DNA of 64,000 nt from Neofusicoccum parvum (taxonomy: Eukaryota > Ascomycota > Dothideomycetes > Botryosphaeriales > Botryosphaeriaceae), in NCBI GenBank assembly GCA_020912385.1, contig CP087207.1, positions 3,100,001 to 3,164,000 of the forward strand. The letters are read 5' to 3'. Below are positions 1 to 10,856 of the stretch, in pieces (positions within the stretch are counted from its first letter, which is position 1; the number at the start of each line of letters is the position of its first letter). Under the pieces are notes generated by a model. The model had not been told where the DNA came from. It saw nothing but the letters and a program-made list of their open reading frames with translations, and did not search any database. A program made the position numbers and the translations under genes.

Positions 1-235
1 GGCCAGGAGCAGGGCGGGCCGGCGGCGGGATGGGTGGATGGCAAGTCGCGGTGGCACCTGCTCCCAATTCCTAAGTTGCCCGAGCCTTGGGCGGCGCTAT
101 GCCGCTTCGGGCCCTTAGCGCCGTCGCGAAGTTTTCTGTCCTTATATTCTCACCAAAACCCGTCGACCACCTTCTCCTTCTCCATCCATCTCCCCTCATC
201 CCCTTTCCGATTGGTTTCATTGATCAACCGGCACA
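1..235. promoter_or_regulatory. Leader/promoter region of the ADP/ATP carrier
   Basis: Non-coding stretch up to the carrier ATG. The last ~70 bases are rich in C and T (tccatccatctcccctcatc), as is common just upstream of highly expressed fungal start codons, and the ATG sits in a good context (cacaATGGC). No other gene is seen. The promoter boundary itself is inferred. Confidence 0.4.
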
Positions 236-1747
236 ATGGCAAAGGACGGTGAAGTTGTTCAGAGCAAGAAGGTATGCTGCCCCGATGCCGTCGTCGCAAT
301 CCACTGCGATGCGGCCGCTCCAGTCTGCGAAGAGCTGCGGCTAACAGAAGATAACAGAGCGTGCTGGGCATGCCCGTAAGCCATCACCCACCTCCCCCTC
401 GCATCGATGCGCATCTTGGACGGCCCTGCATCGCCCGCGTGTCGGTCGCAACGGCTATCGAGCTGTTTTCGATGGGCGCGCTGGGGATGCTGCAACCTGT
501 CCAAGTTGTTGCGGAGACAGCTGGTCACAGAACTCGACTAACATAAACACAACAGGGCTTCGTGGTCGACTTCATGAGTACGTCCAACCACCGCACACCC
601 GTCTGGGATGCGTCGTCGATGCCAATGGCACTGGCGATGGCTTCCTGATGGCTGCGTCAAATTACGCGCCTGGACCTCGGGTACTGACTGCTTATCTACA
701 GTGGGTGGTATCTCCGCCGCCGTCTCGAAGACCGCTGCCGCTCCCATCGAGCGTGTCAAGCTTCTCATCCAGAACCAGGTACGCCCTTGCCTCCTGCGTT
801 GGCATCTTCACCGCCGGCTTTCAGCTTCTTCCGCTGAGCCGACTTCATCCACCGAACACCCGCTGACCCGCTGCTCAACAGGATGAGATGCTTCGCGCTG
901 GCCGTCTGGACCGCAAGTACAACGGTATCGTTGACTGCTTCCGCCGCACCACCGCCGCTGAGGGTGTCGTCTCCCTCTGGCGTGGTAACACCGCCAACGT
1001 CATCCGTTACTTCCCTACCCAGGCCCTGAACTTCGCCTTCCGTGACACCTACAAGTCGATGTTCGCCTTCAAGAAGGAGCGTGATGGCTACGCCAAGTGG
1101 ATGATGGGCAACCTTGCCTCCGGTGGTGCTGCCGGTGCCACTTCCCTCCTCTTCGTCTACTCTCTCGACTACGCCCGTACCCGTCTCGCCAACGACGCCA
1201 AGTCCGCCAAGGGCGGTGGTGACCGTCAGTTCAACGGCCTGGTCGACGTCTACAAGAAGACTCTTGCTTCTGATGGTATCGCTGGTCTCTACCGTGGTTT
1301 CGGTCCCTCCGTTGCTGGTATCGTCGTCTACCGTGGTCTGTACTTCGGCATGTACGACTCGATCAAGCCCGTCGTCCTTGTTGGTCCTCTTGAGGGTAAC
1401 TTCCTTGCCTCGTTCGCTCTCGGCTGGACCGTCACCACTGGTGCCGGTATCGCTTCCTACCCTCTTGACACCGTCCGTCGTCGCATGATGATGACGTCTG
1501 GCGAGGTATGTATCCCCGGCTACTGCAGTTCTCCCGCAGGATGACGCTGACCATGCTGCAGGCCGTCAAGTACAAGTCTTCCCTCGATGCTGCGAAGCAG
1601 ATCATCGCCAAGGAGGGCTTCAAGTCCCTGTTCAAGGGTGCTGGTGCCAACATCCTCCGTGGTGTTGCCGGCGCTGGTGTCCTGTCCATCTACGACCAGG
1701 TCCAGCTCCTGCTCTTCGGAAAGGCCTACAAGGGCGGCTCCGGCTAA
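236..1747 (+). CDS. AAC: Mitochondrial ADP/ATP carrier (adenine nucleotide translocase)
   Basis: Exchanges cytosolic ADP for matrix ATP across the inner mitochondrial membrane. Six exons join in frame: 236-271, 358-375, 556-577, 702-778, 882-1505, 1562-1747, giving 320 aa, close to the family's ~300-320. Three mitochondrial-carrier repeats are visible, each with a PxD/ExxR-type signature: PIERVK in repeat 1, SLDYAR in repeat 2 and PLDTVR in repeat 3. The nucleotide-carrier hallmark RRRMMM is at about residues 250-255. The first four exons are tiny (36, 18, 22 and 77 nt), so an ORF-only search misses the first third and would start falsely at 888. All introns are GT-AG. The start is chosen because MAKDGEVV joins exon 2 (SVLGMP) and exon 3 (GFVVDFM), which match the conserved N-terminus. 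Codon use is strongly biased to C-ending codons, consistent with high expression. Confidence 0.96.
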
Positions 1748-2559
1748 ATGCACTCTCCTTCGAATCCGAGCGAGAGCAGCACACATTAATACTGGGGAGG
1801 GGGTGACACAAAAGGGGATGAGATGGCGGTGGAGTTGATAGAGCAAGATCAAGCCTGAGCTTGTTCTGGTTACGAAAGAAAACAAAGCTGGGAGTGGTTT
1901 CTGATATCCCTGCTTTCAAGCATCTTGTACTTTACCCGGCAATTTTTTTCTTCCTTGTACCTTGCGCATCTCGCTGGCTTGACTTGCTTCGCTCCGATTT
2001 CCTTGAGTTTCCGGGTTGGTCACTGGGCACTTCTGTCGATAGATGGTGCATTCTCTACGGCAGGAGTTGTTCAGAGGTTGGGAGCGGGTGAAAACATCGG
2101 CATAGAATTCAGTTCTGCTTTTTTGTACAACAACGGCCATCCTGCTGTGCGTGATTTGGTGTTGAAGCCGCCGAGCCTCAATGGGTGCATGCAGGGCCTT
2201 GAGCCTCGAGCCCAGGGTCCAATGGTCAGCCGGACGGCGGTCCTGGCGCAGCAGGTCGTCCTGCTGCCTCCTCGAATCACCACGCGTGCATTGTCGCCCT
2301 CCGCCGACGCGCTCTTCCACGGCTCTGGACCCAAGGCTGCCTGGTGCCCGTTCCGGGAAGGCGGCACGTGACAGGACGTCATCAGGCCCAAACAAGCAAC
2401 AAGCTCAGCGCACCAGACGCAAGGACAGATCGCTGGCGCGCAAGACGCCACGACTCCCGCCCAACACCGCGCCTACATAAGGGTTCCCATTGCTGTCTCG
2501 GCCCTCGACTTCCTCTCTCGACCGCACCCCACGCCGCGTCAGCGTGAGCCAACACCACC
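1748..2559. other. Intergenic: carrier 3' region and promoter of the next gene
   Basis: Several frames are open here but none resembles a protein family, and codon use is unlike the neighbours. The first part is T-rich (3' UTR-like). The last ~100 bases before 2560 are C-rich and end in aacaccaccATG, a leader-like context. No RNA gene or repeat was recognised. Confidence 0.5.
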
Positions 2560-3267
2560 ATGCCTCCGATCCCAGTCTACTCCGACGCCCCCATCAACCC
2601 GCAAACCGCGGCCACAAAGCCCGACGGCACAACACCCCAAACCGCCCAGCCGCCACAACAACAGCCCCAGCCCACCCCGACCCGCACCACCGCAACCACA
2701 ACCGCCGCCGCCTTCGACCCCTCCTCCGCGCCTCCCCCGCCCCAACCAGGCGCCGTCCCAATGCCGCCCACCCAGAACCACTCCCCTCCCGCCAACCCGT
2801 CCTCCCACGCCTCCCCGCCGCCGCCCCAGCCCGGCGCCGCCCCCGTCCCCGCACCGACCGGCAGCGCGCCCCGGCCCACCGTCACCAAGAACGTCGTCGA
2901 GACGGTCACGACCGGCCCGCCGCCGCAGTTCGCCATCCCGCCGCCGACGCTCAACGCCGGGGCCACGCACTCGACGACGATACACTTCGGGGGCGCGGAT
3001 GGAGGGGTGGCTGCGGCGGCGGCCGGGGGCAGGGCGCGCGGGTCCAGCTCGGCGAGCCTGGAGCACCCGCCGGGCTACGTGCAGAACCCGTACGCGGCGG
3101 ACGGGACGGCGGCGCAGAGGGCGGCGCTCGAGGATGCGAGGGAGAGGGATAGGGCCGAGGAGGGCGTGTGGGGGGGCATCAAGGCGGTGGCGGGGAAGGT
3201 GGGGGAGAGTCTGAAGAAGGCGGATCAGGAGGCTTGGAGGTTGGTGGGGGGTGGTGGGGGGAAGTGA
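2560..3267 (+). CDS. Proline/alanine-rich hypothetical protein
   Basis: Single-exon gene of 235 aa whose function I do not recognise. Residues 1-130 are low-complexity Pro/Thr/Ala/Gln and likely disordered. A more ordered, glycine-rich middle part follows. The C-terminal ~70 residues look most conserved-like: a PPGYVQNPYA segment, an acidic/basic helical stretch (RAALEDARERDRAEEG) and a tail starting VWGGIKAVAGKVGESLKKADQEA. Proteins beginning MPPIP(V/I)Y with a similar VWG...K tail are, from memory, common uncharacterised proteins in filamentous ascomycetes. No signal peptide or membrane segment is visible. The start has a good context (ccaccATGCC) and no in-frame alternative upstream. The opposite strand is also widely open, as expected from GC-rich low-complexity DNA; the + frame is preferred for its start context and tail. 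Confidence 0.75.
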   Translation: MPPIPVYSDAPINPQTAATKPDGTTPQTAQPPQQQPQPTPTRTTATTTAAAFDPSSAPPPPQPGAVPMPPTQNHSPPANPSSHASPPPPQPGAAPVPAPTGSAPRPTVTKNVVETVTTGPPPQFAIPPPTLNAGATHSTTIHFGGADGGVAAAAAGGRARGSSSASLEHPPGYVQNPYAADGTAAQRAALEDARERDRAEEGVWGGIKAVAGKVGESLKKADQEAWRLVGGGGGK

Positions 3268-5126
3268 GGAGAGGGGGTGGGTTGGGCCGTGGTGGGGTGA
3301 GAGCTGGATACTGCGGACGGAGGGACTTGGGATATACCTTTGACAAAAAAAAGTTGGGAAGTGAGAGAGGGTATGGCGTTGGGACACTTGTATGATAGGC
3401 GTATGGATGGCAGAGAAGAAATAGTATGGATATGTCTTCGGGCACTTTTTAGAGTTATGGTCTTTGGTTGCCCGCTCTCCACCGGCTTCTTGAGGTAAAG
3501 CGATGGTCGTGAAATGGCCCTGGCCACCTGATGTGCTTCTGCACTGACGTCTTCTCCCCAGACAGTCAGTGCACAGCAGCCGCTCATTGCCCAAAGCTTC
3601 TTGACCAACCTTTTCCAATTGCTCTATCGACACATCACACACTCGTACCTGAATAGCTCATCACCGGGGAACATTAGCAATAAGTGGAAATCATTGCCTC
3701 AGCTCGTGGCCATCAGCTCCCTGAAAATTCCAGCATAGATCTCGTGAACAGGTTGTGGCGGTGACCACGTATGTTCTCTCGTGACCAGCGAAAAGCGAGG
3801 CCGGACCGGCTCTTTGAACCGACACACCCTCTTGATAGGCTACTCACTCGCGAAAGTAAATGCCGCGACGTTCGACGTTGGAAAAGCGGGCGCGTTTTTC
3901 GGGCAAAGACATCGTACAGAGCGAATTGTCACCCAAGAGTGCGAGCATGCTCCGCAGCTGGCGCGCCCATCCCCGTTCCAACCACCACCCACAAAGGGGG
4001 GACAACTCCGAAAGGGGCTTTACAAGAGGCACGGTCAAGGCCTTCCCACATCTTGGCTTTGGACGGTTGGACAAGAGGTTCGATTTCACCTTTGATGAGG
4101 TCTGTGTTTTGGTTCGTTCGGAGATGACAACTGTGCTCCTTAAACGCTCTCATGAGAAAGTCAATCGTAGTCGCCCTATATCACACACTTGTCCACTCGA
4201 TATTCAGTCAGTTCCTTGTGCACCCCAAACAGGCGAGTTCTCAGACAGACAAAGGAAGCCGTGCAGACTAGTCCTTCAATGCTCTATATCTACGTAGGCC
4301 GCCTCCGCTAGACTAATGGAGCAAGTCTCTACTGATACCACTCTCGTCCAGCTTTGGCTATCACACACAGTATACGTCTCGATACTGAATATTTTGTATC
4401 AATGAAAGGTCCGATTACCGACCGTATCCCACGCTTTGGTGTACACCGCTTGAGCAACCCGAAACGTTCCATGGCCAACCAAAGCCAGGGAACAAGGGAG
4501 CAAGATAAGAACCCACAATGTAAGAATCCGCCAGAGAGCAAAGGGAGATTAGGCACAAAATCCGCCACCGTTTTACCCGTACCCGTTATCATCCCACCGT
4601 CATTGTCGTCGAAAGAAACCATAACCTACCATAACCTTATCCGCTTCTAGCCAGAGTGCCAGCCATAAGATAAAACAGCCAGAATTGTGTCTAAAGGGGA
4701 ACATGAAGCTGTTCGTCCAGCACGTGAGAAATCCACAGAACACTAGCGATCCGTGGTCTGAGAAGGCAACCCCCACCAAATCGCTACGCAAAATTCATGA
4801 GGAACTTTTAATCCCTGAAAAGCGAGATAATGATCGGACGCCGAGAACCATGGGCCGAAGAGAGCAAGAAAAGCAGAAAGTGTTCGTTCGCTCTTACATG
4901 ACTGTCGCAAAGGATACCTTGACTACACCGTAGTGCAGAGAGCAAAATTTGTGCTTGAAGGAGAAACTCCAGGTGAGAGACGCTGCTGTCTGACAACGAT
5001 GCCGTGAGGTTCCTCTAGAAAAGCTGTCCGGAAGAACATGAGAGGTGCGAATGGTAGTCTAGATGATGCCATAGACAGTACCTGCTAGCTTTCTCATGGC
5101 TCGTGAAGACGTGTTTATTAATTCAA
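3268..5126. other. Gene-poor interval between convergent genes
   Basis: About 1.86 kb between the 3' ends of the 2560 gene (+) and the GTPase gene (-). Base composition is nearer balanced than the flanks. Only short open frames are present (the longest, near 3860-4297, has no recognisable motif or good start context). I see no tRNA, direct repeats or transposon ends. It may hold 3' UTRs. Confidence 0.55.
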
Positions 5127-8100
5127 TCAGAAATTCGTGTCCAGAGTCTTGAGGATGGCACGCTCGGCAGGGACGGTGTCAGCAGTCTCGTTGCCGAAGC
5201 CGACTTTGTCAGACAGACTTCCAGCGTTCTCCTTCTCATCGGATCCAATCAGAGTGCCGTCCGTTTCCCAGTTCTTTGAGCCCTCTGAAGCAAGGCTGGA
5301 CTTGTGGTCTCTCTCTGGAGGCTCTGAGGCATAAGAATCACCTCGGGCAGGCCGCTCTTCCTCAAGGCCGTCCACCATGTCGTTCGCCCTAGTAGGTTCG
5401 TCACTGTCGACGTTCATCCCCTCGCTCTCCTCTGGCTGAACACTGGCCTCGTCATCATCCTCGCCTTCGACAATACGACGGAAGGTACCTTCGCTGCTGT
5501 CTAGGATGCTGGCCACATCCTCCCTGACGCCAATCTCAACCTGGGACAGAGGAATATCGGCTGCTCCAATGTTGCCAAGCACTTGCAGGTAGTCCCTTTG
5601 AGCCGTCGAGTAGACACCATCGGTGCGTTGTTCGAGCTGGGTCTTGATGTGCGCCGACATCTGTTCTAGACTCTTCTTGACTGCGTTGCAGGCGTCCTGG
5701 AACATCTTGGTGCGATTTGCGGATATATGAGAGGCCATGTGTCCTTTCATACGCACATAAGTGCCCGTCCCACATTCAGATGCGCACAAATCATATGCGT
5801 GTTCCATTGCCGCAGCAATTACGGGGGTGAACTCGCGATTGACCTCTCTTTGGAAGGTAGTCATTAGCTCCTTCATGGTGTGGACTTGAGCCTCTAGAAA
5901 GGGACCGTAGTTATTGAGCTGTTGGCTGAGCATTGCAATGGAGGCAATGCTGACACCGATTTCGTTTGCGCGCTTTGTGACGGCGATGTGAAAATCCTTC
6001 AAGACTTCAAGGGTCTTAACCTTGAAGTTATCCATCTGACGGGGAAGAACGCGCTGGAAGGTTCTTTCCCAACCAGCCGCTATCTGTTTGATCAGTGGCT
6101 CGGTCCTGCTATGTAGTCAGCAGGGCTGCCTCATTTCAGCGATCGCCCGAGCAGAGTGGGCTTACAATTCTCCGTTGAAATCGCGATGACCAGCACTTCC
6201 TGAGAATACTCCATGTCGCCTCACAGTGGCACGATAGGTCATGAAGTGGAGCCCTCCTTCATTCCTGTTCTTACTCCACTTCTCCGCAGTCGGTAGACTA
6301 GCTTCAGACGCACTTGTGACCGCTCTGTCATACTTGTCGTAAATATTCTCGGTAAGATTGTCCCTAATTCCAGCAAGCGTGTCGTCGACAACCTTGTCGA
6401 GACCCTATGATAACGATTTTGTTAAAATAAGTGTTCAACTTGGGTTCACAGAAGCCCGTAACTTACATCGTAAAGTTCTGCAAGTTTTTGCTCGAGAAAC
6501 TGGGCTTCTTTCCGCTGTTGACTAGCAGTGAGCTGAGAACCGTGGTCGTTCTGGGTAGCCCACAAAGCTATTGAGTTCAGGAGCTGGGAGAGGTTGTTCA
6601 AAAACTTTTGACTGTTCGCAGCACGACCAGCTTCGGTAAGCTTTTTGGAGTGTGCTTGGAGTTGCGGCATCTGCGCACCATGTCAGTACTGATAAGGTAG
6701 TCGAACGCTACATGAACTTACCCCAGTCTCCTGGATATCCTTGAATCCAGACACATCCTTATCACGCTTGAGCCGTCCGCTTAACTTCTGGAAGGCCCGG
6801 GAACTGATGCAGAACACTGGCAGCGAGCGAGCGACTTCATCATAGTCGCGGAAATCCTCGTCAGGGTTGAAGTTCTCTTCATCCTCGTCCAAAGCCGTCT
6901 CCTGATCGAGCTCCTTTATGCCAGCAGCGAAATCCTGCTGAATCGCGCCTCTTGAGTAGTCATTCCTGCCCTTGATGCACAACGAACCGACCTCATGGTC
7001 AATCGCAGCGATCTTCTCGTTCAGCGCTTTGATCTCCTTGTTCAGAGTCTTCGTCTGCTTATCTAGCTCTTCGCGCTGGTTCTTGGCGTTCTTCTTTTTT
7101 GACCGAAGCTCCTGAATCTTTGCATCAATTTCCTCTGCGGATAGCGGCTGTCGGTCGTCTACTTCGTCTTCAGTCTCAGACTCGTCTGAAGCGGATGATT
7201 CGGCGGCCTCGGAGTCGTCGTCAATGAAATCGTCATCCGAGTCTGTCGTTCGTCGCTTCTTCTGAGGGCCGGACTTTGACGAAGTCCTCTTTCGCTTGTT
7301 GGTTTTCTCGACCGGTTCATAGACCGTCTTGCCGTCTGCGAGTTGATCGCTAAGTGCCTCCCAGGCCTCGATGTCGTCATCGCATTCATCTATGACGCCA
7401 GAGAAGACAGCCTTGGACTCCTTGCAGTCTTTCACTTTGTCCTTCAGTCGCTTGGCCTCATTCTTCAGCTCATCAGATTCTGCCCATGATCTTTCGGCTG
7501 TCTCGTCAAGGTCAAGGCTCTGGACGGCCTCCTGGATCGATATATCATCGGTCTTCGAGCAGATGAATGTAACGTTCCCGTAAGTGCCGTCTAATTTCAG
7601 CTGTCGCTTGAATGAATCGCCGAGCAGCGACTTAGCAGCCTTGTCATCTACAGCACGTGTGATGGGAGCCACAATCCAGAGGCCTGTGCACTGCTTCATG
7701 TAACCCTCGGCGACTGCAGCGCGTGCTGCGTTTGAGTCGTGGACACCTGGAAGATCAACAAGCACTGCGCCGGTTGATAGCGCGTCCGCTTTCGTGTAAA
7801 TCTTGACCACCTTGATGAGAGGCCAATACTCCATGCGCCTTGGCTCGTCCTTCTTCTCGCGGCCGGTTGCTTTCTCCTGGCTGTCAACGTAGGTCTGCAA
7901 TTTCTGATAGAACCTTGCACTACCAGCTTCTGCGATATGCTTGGTGGTCCCGAGAATGTTATTGACGGCGGTAACACGCATCAAAGCTTCCAAGCCGCCT
8001 TCAGCGAGTTGGTCCCTCGTCTTGCTTGGGTAGACAGCGCGGATTTTCGCATAGGCCACGCCGGCTTCGCTGTCAGGGTTAGTGGTAGCCTCTTTGCAAA

Positions 8101-9618
8101 TATTTCCACCACCATCCAACACTTCATCGAAAAGGATCTTCAGCTCTTTATACCAATCCTGAGGCTTGATGAAGTCAACGTCAGCCTTGTAGCGGGTCTG
8201 CTCGTCATCGCTCTCGTTGTACGAGAGTTCGGTCACCACAGCGGTGCAAGCACGCATGCAGTTGGTCGGCACGAGACGCTCCTCGTCCAGAAGGGCGTTG
8301 ATCACGCTGCTCTTGCCAGCACCAGTATTTCCGACAACACCAATAACCGTGCGGCTACGGACTGCCGCTTTCTTCAGGTCCTCGATAGATTGCAACCACT
8401 GCACCGCATCTTGGCTGTCAGATTGCCCTTCGTTTAGGGAATCTTGAAGCCTGTTGAGCAACTGCATGGCTTTCTCAACGCCTTTCTCTAGCTTCTCGGG
8501 ATCTGTCTCAGAGGATAGCTGTTGGAGGAAAGGATTCTGCGGTTCAGCTGCAACACTCTCAGATGGTGCAGTAGAAACATCCCGTTCCTCAGACGTATGT
8601 CTGTCCCAGGCAGTCGGAAGAGGGTAGTCTGACTTTGTTACAGAGATAGTTGCATGAGCTGGAGTTGGAGGGGGCGGAGCTAATGCTGTCGAAGCAGGCG
8701 GTAGTTGCTGGTTCTGCACGGGAACCTTGGTGTCATATGGTCCCTTGGCAGGCAAAGCTGCCCTTCCAGCGACATCTGGAGTAGTTGGGATGGAGATGTG
8801 TTGTCGTAACCAAGCGTGCTGGTGGGCATTCGCAGTCTGATACGCGTTCATGATCCTTGGATCGTTGCCATGCAGCGAGCCGTGAGGAATATACTGTTGT
8901 TGTGACAATTTCGAAGTCACTGGCGGATTGGTGCGTGGAGATGCCGGCGAGGAAGGTGCATGGTATGAAGGCTGGCCGAACTTATGGACTTGGCGATTGA
9001 ATGGGGAGGGCTCGGTTGTGAACGAAGGCGAAGCACTGGACGCGGCAGGCCTCTGGGATGTACTGGTTGGTACTGTGGAGGAATGCTCGCGACTTGCCGT
9101 GAGGGGCCGGGTCTGCGTCGACTGCCGAGGCGAGCTTGCTGTGATGGGCGAAGGACCGCATGAGTTCTGAAGAACGGGCCCTGACTTGATCGCTGGTGTA
9201 ATGGAGTTATTCGGAGGCGACGAGGTTGTAGCCGACGAGCGCACAGGAAGCAAGACGATCAACTGGTCCCCGCTTGAGAGCATTGTTAGCCATGACGCAA
9301 TCATGTGGATGGACGTGACAATTACAATTTATTCAGGTCGCTTATCTTTTCTGTGTTCTGCGTGAAGAGTGGTCCGAGCTGTAGACGGGCGCTGCCAGGC
9401 TGCTTTTCCTTGTAAACATTCTTGATGTTCTCGATGGTGGACTTGCTATTGGCTTTGATCCATAGGAAATCCGTTTGCTGGACGACCTCGGAAGGATCTC
9501 GGTCTTCAAACAAAATGGCAACCCAGAATCGCGTAGACTTCAGCTTCTCCTCTTTGTTAGGGCGGCAAAACCACGCGCGTTCACGCAGTTGCTGGTATGC
9601 CGCCGGTGTGATTGCCAT
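5127..9618 (-). CDS. Dynamin-like large GTPase, SLIP-GC (NUGGC)-like, with N-terminal ubiquitin-like segment
   Basis: Five exons on the minus strand: 9618-9326, 9272-6722, 6670-6467, 6404-6166, 6105-5127, giving 1421 aa. The G domain has a P-loop (GNTGAGKSS, about residue 412), a switch-II motif DLPGVHD and an SKTDD motif at the G4 position. These are typical of the dynamin/SLIP-GC group of nuclear GTPases. An NLS-like KRKR/KKRR basic run near residue 765 is followed by an acidic patch and a Lys/Glu coiled coil (~800-860); the helical C-terminal third includes ELYDGLDKV. Residues 1-~110 look like a small beta-grasp fold (FWVAILFEDRDP...GDQLIVLLPV), and ~110-360 is a Ser/Pro/Thr-rich linker. 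The first intron (9273-9325) has a gtaatt donor, a ctaac branch and an AG acceptor and joins NKF to GDQLIVLL in frame. The last acceptor could shift by 3 nt. An in-frame ATG at 9696 would add 26 residues. Biochemical role is inferred from the fold only. Confidence 0.85.
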
Positions 9619-10511
9619 GTTAGCTTGTCGGAAGCAATCACAGTAGCGACAGTCTCGGAACGATTGATAGGTAGTAATGGTAATATTTGGTGACACAATG
9701 GCGTTAGACCTTAGCGTCGAAAGGGTCTGTCGTGGGACATTCCAAGATCTGGATGGGCTTGTGCGTCAGCGAGCTCAGCGAGGACCAACGCCCGTGCGGG
9801 CTTCAATCCTTCGCGCAGTGAGGCTGAAGCGGCGGGCCGAGCCTTTCGCGGTGTCCGTAAGCTCGCTCGTGTAGGCGTAGAGAAATTAGAGAGGAGTTTG
9901 GGCATGCAGGCGTGTTGAGACGCGTTAGCGAAAACGCGCTAGGGAGCGAGTCACGGGATAGTGCGACGCTAGTGTCGCGCTGCGCATCGAGCGCGCTCCT
10001 GTGAAGCAGGCGCGCTTTGATAGGATCTTGCTCGCGACCGCTTCTTTTAGCAGAGCTGCAGAGAGCAATAGAGAGCAGTGAAGGCGCAGGAGCAGGTGGA
10101 TGTACATTTCGTTGGGCATCGCCGGGTTATGTGTGATCATGTGCGCCGGTTCTGCTCGGTTCCCAGTGTTTGCTCGAGGTTTCCATCCGCAAATCGCGGG
10201 CAGCGCAAACACTCAATGCAGAGCTGGGACGAGCGCGGCCTCCCGACGTATATCGCGTATAATCCCAGTAGCACTCGGATGGAGTAGCAATTTCTAGAAC
10301 AGGTGGTTTTCACGTGTCTGGCCTGCATCTTCAATATCAAGGACGTCATCGATCCTTAGTCGTACCTGCAACCTCGGTTCAGGCCTACTACTGGTGTAGA
10401 AAGCCAGGGACGGCATGTATTTGACAGATATATTCCGCACAGGGAGATATTCAATCTCATCACACGAGTCTCCATTCCACAAACCTGAACATTCGTTCTC
10501 AGCGCAGCACA
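9619..10511. other. Intergenic between divergent genes
   Basis: Contains the presumed promoters of the GTPase gene (-) and the small gene at 10512 (+). A CACGTG E-box core lies at about 10312-10317 (tttcacgtgtctgg). Around 9930-10020 there are several overlapping GC-rich imperfect palindromes built on gcgc/cgcg words. No coding region is supported; a 64-codon minus-strand frame at 9711-9905 has an ATG but no recognisable features. Confidence 0.5.
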
Positions 10512-10856
10512 ATGGCACCTCCGTCTCCCCTCTCCAAGCACCAGACCAAGCCAGCTCTCCGCCAGCTGGCTGCTGAAAAGATCTATGGAAAGGAGAGCAA
10601 TCCCTCGCAACTGGGTGACCCTGTATCTCTCAAAGCCGAAACCTCCAACAACTCACCAACCGACCAAGATCTTGGGTCTGGTGGACGTTCTACCAGCCAC
10701 TCGAAGCCTCAATCCTCCTTGAGCAGTGCGGCAAAGAAGACGATGCTTGGGGATCCAGTCAGCCTAAAGGCTGAGACATCGGAAGGAGACCCTGTCGATC
10801 ATGACAATGGGCCGTCAGGCAGCAAGGGAAGCTCTCAAAGGACGTCGAAGTTGTGA
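10512..10856 (+). CDS. Small hydrophilic protein with a duplicated LGDPVSLKAET motif
   Basis: Single-exon ORF of 114 aa with the start in acaATGGC context. It carries two near-identical copies of LGDPVSLKAETS (about residues 34-45 and 79-90), each followed by an acidic stretch ending in a D-rich turn, so it looks like two ~45-residue modules. No signal peptide, membrane segment or catalytic motif is visible; composition (Ser, Lys, Asp, Pro) suggests disorder. From memory, short proteins with a GDPVSLKAE motif are widespread and uncharacterised in filamentous fungi and often appear in stress-type expression sets; that last point is recollection and cannot be tested here. Function unknown. Confidence 0.7.
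   Translation: MAPPSPLSKHQTKPALRQLAAEKIYGKESNPSQLGDPVSLKAETSNNSPTDQDLGSGGRSTSHSKPQSSLSSAAKKTMLGDPVSLKAETSEGDPVDHDNGPSGSKGSSQRTSKL

Noticed and set aside
2539..3642. 367-codon minus-strand open frame
   Set aside because: It is antisense to the 2560 gene; Arg/Gly/Pro low complexity mirrors the plus-strand coding bias, with no family features.
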